A stretch of 38,556 bases of DNA from an uncultured Clostridium sp. (GTDB lineage Bacteria > Bacillota > Clostridia > Clostridiales > Clostridiaceae). This document shows positions 31,605 to 38,556 of this stretch, one piece after another; position 1 is the first letter of the stretch, and each line of letters begins with the position of its first letter. Made by a program: the position numbers and the translations under genes. The notes beneath the pieces are model-generated. The model was not told the DNA's origin, searched no databases, and was given only the letters and a program-made list of their open reading frames with translations. The DNA lies in NCBI GenBank assembly GCA_900548455.1, contig URKQ01000032.1:1-38556 (forward strand), in the 5' to 3' direction.

Positions 31605-32435
31605 ATGACATTTATAAAAGAAGTATTGGAAAATGTAAGAATAAAGAAACCTCTCGTACATAATATAACTAATTATGTTACAGTAAATGATTGCGCTAAC
31701 ATGATATTAGCTATTGGTGGTTCACCCATAATGGCTGATGATATTCTTGAAGTTGAAGAAATAACATCAATTTGTAAAGCATTAGTTATAAATATAGGAA
31801 CATTAAATAGTCGTACTGTTGAAGCTATGATTATTGCAGGAAAAACAGCAAATAAACTTAACATACCAGTAATTTTAGATCCAGTAGGTGCAGGCGCATC
31901 AAAATTTAGAACTTCAACAACACTTAGACTTTTAAAAGAAATTAAGTTTACAGTAATTAGAGGTAATATTTCAGAAATCAAAACTTTAGCATTTGGCACT
32001 AGTTCAACTATTGGGGTAGATGCTAATGAATCAGATAAAGTTACAGGTGACAATTTAAGGGAAGTAATAGACTTTTCAAAAAAACTATCTAAAGAAACTG
32101 GTGCCGTAATTGCTATAACTGGTGCTACTGATATTATTTCTAGTGAGAACCAATCTTATCTTATAAAAAATGGAAACGAATATATGAGCAGGATAACAGG
32201 TACTGGGTGTATGCTTTCATCAATTATAGGTGCTTTATGTGGAGCTAATAAGGAGAATCCTTTATATGCAACTACAGTTGCAGTTGCTGCAATGGGATTA
32301 TGTGGTGAACTTGCATACGAAAAGGTTATAGAAAGAAAAGAAGGTACAGGATCCTTTAAAGTTTATTTAATTGATTCTATGAGTAATTTAAATTATAAGA
32401 CCTTAGAAGGGGGTATTAATGTTGAAAGTAAATAA
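31605..32435 (+). CDS. thiM: Hydroxyethylthiazole kinase
   Basis: ThiM phosphorylates 4-methyl-5-hydroxyethylthiazole. Marks are KPLVHNITNYVTVNDCAN (about 15-32), GGSPIMADD (38-46), LDPVGAGASKFR (about 90-101) and RITGTGCMLSS (the ribokinase-type anion hole, about 196-206, with the catalytic Cys). Length 276 aa is normal. It overlaps thiE by 17 bases in another frame, so translation is coupled. Confidence 0.96.
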   Translation: MTFIKEVLENVRIKKPLVHNITNYVTVNDCANMILAIGGSPIMADDILEVEEITSICKALVINIGTLNSRTVEAMIIAGKTANKLNIPVILDPVGAGASKFRTSTTLRLLKEIKFTVIRGNISEIKTLAFGTSSTIGVDANESDKVTGDNLREVIDFSKKLSKETGAVIAITGATDIISSENQSYLIKNGNEYMSRITGTGCMLSSIIGALCGANKENPLYATTVAVAAMGLCGELAYEKVIERKEGTGSFKVYLIDSMSNLNYKTLEGGINVESK

Positions 32436-33066
32436 AGAAGATATGGCATTATATGCTGTAACAGATAGAAGTTGGTTAAAATCAGGAGAGACATTAGCTA
32501 TGCAAGTTGAAAGTGCAATTAAAGGAGGAGCTACCTTTATCCAATTAAGAGAAAAGAATATGGCTTTAGATGACTTTATTGAAGAAGGAAAAGTTATTAA
32601 AGAAATTACAGATAGGTATAAGGTGCCTTTTGTTATCAATGATAATATTGAAGTAGCTATAGCTGTAAATGCAGATGGAGTACATATTGGACAAGGTGAT
32701 GAAGAATTATTAGCAGCTAGAAAAAGGTTAGGTGACAATAAAATAATAGGAATATCAGCACACAATGCTAAGGAAGCTATCATTGCAGAAAAGAATGGTG
32801 CAGACTATCTAGGAGTTGGGGCAGTTTTTTCAACGTCAACTAAAGAAGATGCAGAAACAATATCTCATGAAACAATTAAGGATATAAGCTTAAGTGTAAA
32901 CCTTCCGATAGTTGCTATAGGGGGAATATCTAAAGACAACATTTTAAAATTAAAAGGAACAGGTGCAGATGGAGTAGCTGTAATTTCAGCTATATTTGCT
33001 AAAGAAAATATTGAAGAAGCCTCAAGAGAGTTATTAAAACTTTCAAAAGAAATGTCAGGTAAATAA
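32419..33066 (+). CDS. thiE: Thiamine-phosphate synthase
   Basis: ThiE joins HMP-PP and thiazole phosphate into thiamine phosphate. Recognised by YAVTDR (about 10-15), GGATFIQLREKN (35-46), VPFVINDNIEVAIAVNADGVHIGQGD (72-97) and VGAVFSTSTKEDA, then VAIGGIS. Length 215 aa is normal. The ATG lies inside the end of thiM, with AAGGGGG about 5 bases upstream. Confidence 0.96.
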   Translation: MLKVNKEDMALYAVTDRSWLKSGETLAMQVESAIKGGATFIQLREKNMALDDFIEEGKVIKEITDRYKVPFVINDNIEVAIAVNADGVHIGQGDEELLAARKRLGDNKIIGISAHNAKEAIIAEKNGADYLGVGAVFSTSTKEDAETISHETIKDISLSVNLPIVAIGGISKDNILKLKGTGADGVAVISAIFAKENIEEASRELLKLSKEMSGK

Positions 33067-33081
33067 TAGGGGGATACTAAA

Positions 33082-33861
33082 ATGGAAAAAATATTGACTA
33101 TTGCAGGTTCAGATTGTAGTGGGGGAGCTGGAATCCAAGCAGATATTAAAACTATTACAGCTCATAAAATGTATGCAATGAGTGCTATAACTGCTCTAAC
33201 ATCTCAAAATACTATGGGAGTTCAAGGCGTCTTAGAAGCTACCCCTGAATTTGTAGCAATGCAACTTGATTCAATTTTTACAGATATTGTACCAGACGCA
33301 GTAAAGATTGGTATGGTTTCTAATAAAAATATTATTAGTATTATTGCAGATAAATTAATAGAGTATGATGTTAAGAAAGTTGTATTAGATCCAGTTATGG
33401 TATCTACAAGTGGAAGTAAACTTTTAGCAGAGGATGCAATGGAAATGCTAATAAATAAACTTATGCCATTAGCTACGGTGATAACACCTAATATACCAGA
33501 GGGTGAATGTCTTTGTGGTTTTCATATAGAAACAAGGGAAGATATGATTAAGGCAGTAGAAAAAATAAGCACCTTTTATAAAGGAAACATTCTTCTTAAG
33601 GGTGGCCATTTAAAAGATTGCAGTGATGATTTATTATATGAAAATGGACAATTAACATGGTTTAATGGAGAAAAAATAGATAATCCTAATACTCACGGAA
33701 CTGGATGTACTTTATCCTCAGCCATTGCATGCAACATAGCGGTAAATAGCGATTTAAAAGAATGTATTAAAAATTCTAAAGAGTACATAACGGGAGCTCT
33801 AAAGGCCAATTTAAATTTAGGTAATGGAAGTGGTCCTTTAAATCATTGTTGGAAACTTTAG
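33082..33861 (+). CDS. thiD: Hydroxymethylpyrimidine/phosphomethylpyrimidine kinase
   Basis: ThiD phosphorylates HMP twice to give HMP-PP. Marks are TIAGSDCSGGAGIQADIKT (about 6-24), SAITALTSQNT, LDPVMVSTSG (about 97-106), TPNIPE and NTHGTGCTLSSAIA (about 203-216) with the catalytic Cys. Length 259 aa. Last gene of thiW-thiM-thiE-thiD. Together they salvage both moieties; no de novo genes (thiC, thiG) are here. Confidence 0.95.
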   Translation: MEKILTIAGSDCSGGAGIQADIKTITAHKMYAMSAITALTSQNTMGVQGVLEATPEFVAMQLDSIFTDIVPDAVKIGMVSNKNIISIIADKLIEYDVKKVVLDPVMVSTSGSKLLAEDAMEMLINKLMPLATVITPNIPEGECLCGFHIETREDMIKAVEKISTFYKGNILLKGGHLKDCSDDLLYENGQLTWFNGEKIDNPNTHGTGCTLSSAIACNIAVNSDLKECIKNSKEYITGALKANLNLGNGSGPLNHCWKL

Positions 33862-33919
33862 TAAACTAAAAACTAATAGTTAAAGGTAAGATATAAAAAC
33901 TAGAAACTAAGAAATTCAT

Positions 33920-33963
33920 AAGTGTTAAATTCCAGCTTATTTGAGGATTTAACACTTTTTTAA
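33920..33963 (+). terminator. Terminator of the thi operon
   Basis: AAGTGTTAAAT (33920-33930) pairs with ATTTAACACTT (33947-33957), with TCC/GGA inside, followed by a T run. Confidence 0.9.
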
Positions 33964-34088
33964 TGTCTAGGAAAGTATAAAAATTTTCTATTTCAAAACG
34001 CTGTAATATGAAGGCTTTGCAATAAATTATTGGGTAAAACCCTAGACATTAAAAATAAGGGGTGAAGGGCAAAGCAACTTTTTTATAT
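33957..34088 (+). ncRNA. Candidate pseudoknotted RNA of unknown class
   Basis: TTTTTAATGTCTAGG (33957-33971) and CCTAGACATTAAAAA (34041-34055) are a perfect 15-bp inverted repeat. Inside its loop, GCTTTGC (34014-34020) is the exact complement of GCAAAGC (34069-34075) outside it, so the two stems are either a pseudoknot or alternatives. GGG/CCC (34032-34042 region) can form a further hairpin. A T run (34079-34084) follows the second stem, which suggests a terminator-type output. No coding frame fits. It could also be a short MITE. The rest of the gap to 34289 is AT-rich, with TATAAT near 34213-34218 as a likely promoter for the next gene. Confidence 0.45.
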
Positions 34089-34289
34089 TTAATAATTTTG
34101 TTTAAAAGTTTCAATAATTTAAATGTTATAATATTTAAATTTAAATATACTTGATTTAAGTATAAATTAACATAAAAAATAGTTTTTTTTACTTTATTCG
34201 TCAAAAAAGTATATAATGGTTACATGAAAAAATGTATAATATGTTATGAGAAGCAAATAATACATGAATATTAATGGGGGGATTTTATC

Positions 34290-34988
34290 ATGAATAAAGA
34301 AAAAATAGTAAAGTTATTAAAAAGTAAAATAGTTATAGGGGTTGCTTGCTTAATAATTGGTGGTGCTATTGGTGGTGCTATTATGTCAGATTCAGAAGCT
34401 ATTGCTCAACTCGAAAGTTCTGTAGAATCTTTAAATCAACAAGTATCAGAAAAGGATTCTGAAATAAAAACACTCCAAGACAAGGTTAATGAAGCTAAAC
34501 CATGGTTTGAAATGAAAGAAGAAGAACGTAAAGCAGAAGAAGAAAGACTTGCTAAAGAAAAAGCTGAAAAAGAGGCTCAGGCAGAACAAGCAAGAAAAGA
34601 GGAAGAAGCAAAACTACAAAATAAAATTGGTGAGACAATTACATATAAATATGGCTCAAAAGGCGAGTTTACTTTGACAATAGATAGTGTACAATTAACT
34701 AGTGAAAGGAATCAGTTTGCTGAGCCTGTTAAGAATGTAGTTGAAATAAGTTATACTGTAGAAAATATTAGCATGGATGAGTTAGATTTTTTCTTAGCGA
34801 ATCAAGCTGAATTTTATGATGCAGATGGATATAAATGTACAACATATCCTAATTCAATAGGTGCAGGAACGTATGATATATCAAAAGGTAAAAAGGCAAG
34901 CGGTAAGGAGTATATAGGAATTACTAATAATGATAAACCATATTTAGAAATGAAAATTGGAAACAATGATTATAAGTGGTCTTTATAA
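34290..34988 (+). CDS. Membrane-anchored coiled-coil protein with DUF4352/DUF5067-like domain
   Basis: A 232-aa protein: a short Lys-rich N-terminus, one membrane anchor (about 14-32, IVIGVACLIIGGAIGGAIM), a coiled coil with a Lys/Glu/Ala-rich part (about 40-112), then a beta-rich C-terminal domain (about 115-232) resembling the DUF4352-type immunoglobulin-like domain (GETITYKYGSKGEFTLTIDSV, VVEISYTVENIS). It is probably on the outer face of the membrane. Function unknown. GGGGGGA lies 8-9 bases before the ATG. Monocistronic. Confidence 0.8.
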   Translation: MNKEKIVKLLKSKIVIGVACLIIGGAIGGAIMSDSEAIAQLESSVESLNQQVSEKDSEIKTLQDKVNEAKPWFEMKEEERKAEEERLAKEKAEKEAQAEQARKEEEAKLQNKIGETITYKYGSKGEFTLTIDSVQLTSERNQFAEPVKNVVEISYTVENISMDELDFFLANQAEFYDADGYKCTTYPNSIGAGTYDISKGKKASGKEYIGITNNDKPYLEMKIGNNDYKWSL

Positions 34989-35043
34989 ATACCATAAAAA
35001 GAGTTTCAATATAAATATCTAGTTTATAATAAATGATTATAAG

Positions 35044-35104
35044 ATGACATAAAATATATAGTATTATAAAAAAAATTATATGCTATGATTTATGTCATTT
35101 TATT
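35044..35104 (+). terminator. Terminator after the coiled-coil protein gene
   Basis: ATGACATAAA (35044-35053) pairs with TTTATGTCAT (35089-35098); the stem continues imperfectly through TATAG/CTATG. T-rich tail. The rest of the 341-base gap holds a second terminator and the ars promoter. Confidence 0.75.
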
Positions 35105-35136
35105 ATATAAAGTAAAATTAAAGATATTGAAGGGCT

Positions 35137-35169
35137 AAAGGTAATATTATACCTGATTGCCTTTTTTTA
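35137..35169 (+). terminator. Second tandem terminator before the ars promoter
   Basis: AAAGGTAAT (35137-35145) pairs with ATTGCCTTT (35156-35164) with one G-U, followed by a run of T. Confidence 0.82.
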
Positions 35170-35262
35170 ATATGCACATCTTTAATATTACATGCATAAT
35201 ATACATATATATAGATAACAATAAATGTTGTACGCAATTTACGCTGAATTTAACGATATGTA

Positions 35263-35315
35263 TTGACATTATATAGACAGTGTTCTATATTTAGCATATA
35301 GACAATCATCTATAT
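35263..35315 (+). promoter_or_regulatory. ars promoter with two tandem ArsR-type operators
   Basis: TTGACA (35263-35268) and TATATT (35286-35291), spacing 17. Two identical dyads, ATATAG-N8-CTATAT, lie at 35271-35290 (spacer and -10) and at 35296-35315 (start site), centred 25 bp apart. The next gene is arsR. Confidence 0.85.
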
Positions 35316-35329
35316 AAGGAGGGTGTTAA

Positions 35330-35653
35330 ATGACTATAAACTATGATGAAAATGCAAAAATTATTAAAGCTTTATCAGATTCTAATAGATTAAAGATAAT
35401 AGATATACTATCTTGTGGGGAAAGATGTGCTTGTGAGATATTAGAGCATTTTGGTTTTACACAACCAACACTATCCCATCATATGAAGGTATTGATAGAG
35501 TGTGGACTTGTGGAATCTAGAAAAGAAGGCTTATGGAATTATTATTCCCTTAATAATTCTAATTGTAATAAACTTATTTTATTTCTTATGAATCTTATAA
35601 CGGATACAGATGATTGTATTTGTAAAGATAAATCAAACTGCCAATGTAAATAG
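35330..35653 (+). CDS. arsR: Arsenical-resistance repressor ArsR
   Basis: A 107-aa winged-helix repressor released by As(III)/Sb(III). The metal site in the first DNA-binding helix is GERCACEIL, giving C33 and C35, with C29 nearby; this corresponds to ELCVCDL in the classic protein. TQPTLSHHMKVLIECGLV is the recognition helix. An extra Cys-rich tail, DDCICKDKSNCQCK, may add metal binding. A strong AAGGAGGG site precedes the ATG. Its dyads overlap the promoter, so it represses its own operon. Confidence 0.95.
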   Translation: MTINYDENAKIIKALSDSNRLKIIDILSCGERCACEILEHFGFTQPTLSHHMKVLIECGLVESRKEGLWNYYSLNNSNCNKLILFLMNLITDTDDCICKDKSNCQCK

Positions 35654-35691
35654 GTATAACAATATAAATAAATATAGGAGTGTGAATTTAT

Positions 35692-36072
35692 ATGAATAAA
35701 ATTGAAATTTTTGATCCAGCAATGTGTTGTTCAACAGGAGTATGTGGTCCATCAGTAGACAAGGAGCTTCTAAGAGTTGCTACAACTATAAACAACCTTA
35801 CTAAAAAAGGTGCAAATATAGTTAGATATAACTTAACTTCTAATCCTCAAGCTTTTATTGATAATCAAAGAGTAAATGATCTTTTGAATTCCAAAGGTGT
35901 AGATATTCTTCCAATAACTTTTGTTGATGGAGAAATTGTTAAAACTAATGCATACCTAACTAATGCAGAATTCGCAAGATATTCAGGACTTCCTAAGGAA
36001 GTAATCGCAGAAATAGCATTAAACAGAGAAATTAAAGATGGTGGTTGCTGCTGCAAAGGTGGTTGTTGCTAG
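35692..36072 (+). CDS. arsD: Arsenite metallochaperone ArsD
   Basis: ArsD receives As(III) and passes it to ArsA, raising its affinity. The conserved Cys set is DPAMCCSTGVCG (C12, C13, C18), and the C-terminal GGCCCKGGCC has two further vicinal pairs. Core text (VDKELLRVATTINNLTKKGANIVRYNL, LPITFVDGEIVKTNAY, GYP-like SGLP) is typical. 126 aa. GGAG lies 11-14 bases before the ATG, at a long spacing. Confidence 0.96.
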   Translation: MNKIEIFDPAMCCSTGVCGPSVDKELLRVATTINNLTKKGANIVRYNLTSNPQAFIDNQRVNDLLNSKGVDILPITFVDGEIVKTNAYLTNAEFARYSGLPKEVIAEIALNREIKDGGCCCKGGCC

Positions 36073-36155
36073 TTTTTAAATCCATCAATCTTTTTGTTAT
36101 TAGTACGTAATTTACTTTATTTAATGCAAATTTGTTTAGAAAGAAGGAGCTTAAA

Positions 36156-37901
36156 GTGAGAAACTTATTTAATCCAGATGAATTGGACTTGACTAAATAT
36201 TTATTTTTTACTGGAAAGGGTGGTGTTGGAAAAACTTCAACAGCTTGTGCTACAGCTATATCTCTGGCTGATAGTGGTAAAAATGTAATGTTAGTAAGTA
36301 CGGATCCAGCTTCAAATCTTCAAGATGTATTTAATACAGAATTAAATAATAAAGGAACGGTAATAGAAGCAGTTCCGAACTTAACAGTGGCAAATTTTGA
36401 ACCTGAAAAAGCTGCTGCTGAATATAGAGAAAGTGTATTGGCACCTTATAGAGGAAAGCTTCCAGAAGTTGTTCTAGAAAACATGGAGGAACAACTTTCA
36501 GGCTCATGTACTGTTGAAATTGCTGCATTTAATGAATTCACAGGTTTTATAACTGATAGAGAAACATCAGAGAAGTATGATTACATCATCTTTGATACAG
36601 CACCAACAGGGCATACATTAAGAATGTTACAACTTCCATCCGCTTGGAGCAATTTTATTAGTGAAAGTACTCATGGAGCATCATGCCTTGGACAGCTTTC
36701 AGGACTTGAAAATAAAAAGGAAATATATAAACAAGCAGTAAGTACATTAGCTGACAAAGAAAAAACTACACTTATACTTGTATCTCGTCCAGAGGTATCT
36801 CCTTTAAAAGAGGCGGAAAGGGCATCTAGAGAACTTCAAGACTTAGGAATAAATAATCAAATTTTAGTTATAAATGGCGTGATGGAAGAACATAATGATT
36901 ATCTTTCTGATGCCATTTATGAAAAACAACAAAAATCATTAATGAATATGCCTGAAGGTATTAAAAATATTAAAACTTTTAAAATTCCGCTAAGACCTTA
37001 CAATGTAACGGGACTAGAAAATGTAAGAGCTTTTTTAAAAAGTAATAACACTAAATATAATGATGAAAGATTAAATGTGAGTAAGACAGATAAACTAAAA
37101 TCTGTTATAGAAGATTTATATAATACTAATAAAAAAGTAATATTTACAATGGGAAAAGGAGGCGTAGGTAAAACCACAATAGCAGCTGCAATAGCATTAG
37201 GACTTGCTAAAAAGGGTAAGAAAGTACATTTAACTACTACAGACCCAGCAGCACATTTAAAGTTTGTATTAAATGAAAAGTATGGGATTACACTAAGTCA
37301 CATAGATGAAAAACAGGAGCTTGAAAAATACAAAGAAGAGGTGCTAAGTAAAGCAAGAGAAACTATGAGTGAAGAAGATATTGCTTACGTTGAAGAAGAT
37401 TTAAGATCACCTTGCACTCAAGAAATTGCTGTATTTAGAGCTTTTGCTGATATTGTTGAAAGGTCAGAAAATGAAGTTGTAGTTATTGATACAGCTCCAA
37501 CAGGTCATACATTACTTCTTTTAGAATCTACTGAAAGTTATAATAAGGAAATAGCACGTTCTAAGGGGGATATTCCAGAATCAGTTAAAGCACTTTTGCC
37601 TAAACTCAAAGATGAGAACCATACAGAAGTTATTATTATAACTCTTGCTGAAACTACACCAGTATATGAAGCTATGAGACTCCAAGATGATCTAAATAGA
37701 GCCAGTATTCACAGTAAGTGGTGGGTTATAAATTCAAGTTTTTATGCCACAAACACAACAAATGAGATATTAAAGGTTAAAGCAAATAATGAAGTTCAAT
37801 GGATTAATAAAGTAGATGAAATATCTAGTGGTAATTTTGCAATTGTAGAGTGGATACCTGAAGAGGTGAGGGGAGAAAAACTTAATGTTTTAATCAACTA
37901 A
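36156..37901 (+). CDS. arsA: Arsenite-transporting ATPase ArsA
   Basis: The soluble ATPase that drives arsenite export with a membrane pump. It is a tandem duplication: Walker A GKGGVGKT at 20-27 and again at 333-340, and DTAPTGHTL at about 147-155 and 445-453. The As(III) Cys positions are kept: SGSCTVEIA (first half), HGASCLGQ (just after the first DTAP) and SPCTQEIA (second half). Length 581 aa is normal. GTG 36156 is chosen because AAGGAG is eight bases upstream and the protein then starts like its homologues; a TTG at 36132 is possible but lacks a site. Confidence 0.95.
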   Translation: MRNLFNPDELDLTKYLFFTGKGGVGKTSTACATAISLADSGKNVMLVSTDPASNLQDVFNTELNNKGTVIEAVPNLTVANFEPEKAAAEYRESVLAPYRGKLPEVVLENMEEQLSGSCTVEIAAFNEFTGFITDRETSEKYDYIIFDTAPTGHTLRMLQLPSAWSNFISESTHGASCLGQLSGLENKKEIYKQAVSTLADKEKTTLILVSRPEVSPLKEAERASRELQDLGINNQILVINGVMEEHNDYLSDAIYEKQQKSLMNMPEGIKNIKTFKIPLRPYNVTGLENVRAFLKSNNTKYNDERLNVSKTDKLKSVIEDLYNTNKKVIFTMGKGGVGKTTIAAAIALGLAKKGKKVHLTTTDPAAHLKFVLNEKYGITLSHIDEKQELEKYKEEVLSKARETMSEEDIAYVEEDLRSPCTQEIAVFRAFADIVERSENEVVVIDTAPTGHTLLLLESTESYNKEIARSKGDIPESVKALLPKLKDENHTEVIIITLAETTPVYEAMRLQDDLNRASIHSKWWVINSSFYATNTTNEILKVKANNEVQWINKVDEISSGNFAIVEWIPEEVRGEKLNVLIN

Positions 37902-37907
37902 ACAAAA

Positions 37908-37943
37908 CCACTGCAAAATATATTAATTTTGTAGTGGCCTTTA
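37908..37943 (+). terminator. Possible weak terminator between arsA and arsC
   Basis: CCACTGCAAAA (37908-37918) pairs with TTTTGTAGTGG (37927-37937) with one mispair of the G-T type, followed by only three T. It may reduce rather than stop reading into arsC. Confidence 0.55.
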
Positions 37944-37977
37944 ACGTTAAAAACTAGAATATACGGAGGATGATTTT

Positions 37978-38394
37978 ATGAAACCAAAGGTAGCGTTTAT
38001 ATGTGTACACAATTCATGTAGATCTCAAATGGCAGAAGCATTAGGAAAATTATTTGCATCAGATACATTTGATTCATATTCTGCTGGAACTGAAACTAAA
38101 CCAGAAATAAATCAAGATGCTGTAAGAATTATAAAAGATATATATGGGATCAATATGAATGAAGTACATACTTCTAAATTATTAACTGATATACCTGAAG
38201 TTGATATAGTTGTGAAAATGGGATGTAATGTTGTATGTCCATTTTTACCAGCAAAACATACAGAAGATTGGGGATTAGATGATCCTACAGGTAAGGAAGA
38301 TGAAGAATTTATTAGAATAGCAAAAATTATTGAAGAAAAGGTTACGGATCTAAAAAGCAGAATAATTAATAAGGAAATTGATTTTAAAAAGTAA
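37978..38394 (+). CDS. arsC: Arsenate reductase, low-molecular-weight phosphatase type
   Basis: Reduces arsenate to arsenite for export, using thioredoxin. The CX5R phosphatase loop is C9-VHNSC-R15 in FICVHNSCRSQMAEA. The resolving Cys are probably C83 and C87 in MGCNVVCPFLP, followed by EDWGLDDPTGK, which carries the conserved DP. The length of 138 aa is normal. GGAGGATG lies 6-10 bases before the ATG. It belongs to the ars group but comes after a weak hairpin. The second MITE copy starts 3 bases after its stop. Confidence 0.95.
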   Translation: MKPKVAFICVHNSCRSQMAEALGKLFASDTFDSYSAGTETKPEINQDAVRIIKDIYGINMNEVHTSKLLTDIPEVDIVVKMGCNVVCPFLPAKHTEDWGLDDPTGKEDEEFIRIAKIIEEKVTDLKSRIINKEIDFKK

Positions 38395-38397
38395 GAT

Positions 38398-38556
38398 GGC
38401 TCTGTAGTAAAATACAGTGATAGAATGTACAAGTTATGTTAGCAATAATTTAATCAGCGTGTGCACGGCTTTTCCTAACGGGGGTTGGAAGGGGACTCTG
38501 TTCCCTCCTTGTTAAGGAGAGATACTCAAAGGGAACCATAAGGTTCCTTTTGAAAA
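38398..38556. mobile_element. MITE-like non-autonomous element, copy 2 (cut by window end)
   Basis: Starts with GGCTCTGTA and runs to the window end. It aligns over about 160 bases to the element at 22511 with some 15 differences and a one-base gap by eye; the GGGAACC-ATAA-GGTTCC hairpin is identical. The right end, about 16 bases, and any duplication lie outside the window. Confidence 0.82.

Overview
The window is AT-rich, tightly packed, mostly plus-strand DNA with strong GGAGG-type ribosome sites, TTGACA/TATAAT promoters and many hairpin-plus-T terminators. Together with a V-type ATPase, an [FeFe] hydrogenase, a clostridial-type CD3324-family regulator and a TPP riboswitch thi operon, this points to an anaerobic low-GC Firmicute, most likely Clostridium sensu stricto. 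That is inference from gene content; no rRNA is present.

Layout. 1-1.2 kb: 3' end of a V-type ATPase operon (subunits B and D). 1.4-2.8 kb: two GNAT acetyltransferases. 2.8-4.3 kb (minus): a single-gene group-B-like [FeFe] hydrogenase. 4.5-6.6 kb: an ArsR/DUF2087 regulator pair, a small phosphodiesterase and a MarR regulator with a dyad over its -10. 6.7-9.8 kb: bioB-bioD-bioA behind a promoter overlapped by a BirA-like dyad. 9.9-14.1 kb: a GNAT gene, a 60-aa protein and a large orphan BREX-type methyltransferase (PglX). 14.1-22.2 kb: an accessory-looking run (GNATs, DUF378, purB, AraC-GGDEF hybrid, CD3324-like regulator, NTF2-fold protein, SAM methyltransferase, PP2C phosphatase). In this run three genes are preceded by short translatable leaders with competing hairpins. 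22.5-23.7 kb: a 176-bp MITE-like insertion, an arginase-fold protein and an unassigned structured RNA. 23.8-29.5 kb: an ABC-2 exporter operon with a cyclophilin lipoprotein, interrupted by an IS607 relic in which tnpA is cut to 26 codons but TnpB and its 3' RNA end look intact. 29.6-30.8 kb (minus): Nudix hydrolase and CPBP protease. 30.9-33.9 kb: TPP riboswitch, terminator and thiW-thiM-thiE-thiD salvage operon. 33.95-34.1 kb: a pseudoknot-capable RNA. 34.3-35 kb: an anchored coiled-coil protein. 35.2-38.4 kb: arsR-arsD-arsA-arsC under two tandem dyads, ending in a second copy of the MITE that runs off the window.

Most interesting: (i) the catalytically intact TnpB beside a truncated TnpA, with a 3' end resembling a Cas12f repeat; (ii) the leader-peptide/attenuator arrangements before the methyltransferase at 20578, the regulator at 17888 and the GNAT at 14249; (iii) the orphan PglX; (iv) a structured MITE family with an exact 8-bp target duplication; (v) three unassigned structured RNA candidates. 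All assignments come from reading motifs by eye; no database or folding program was run.
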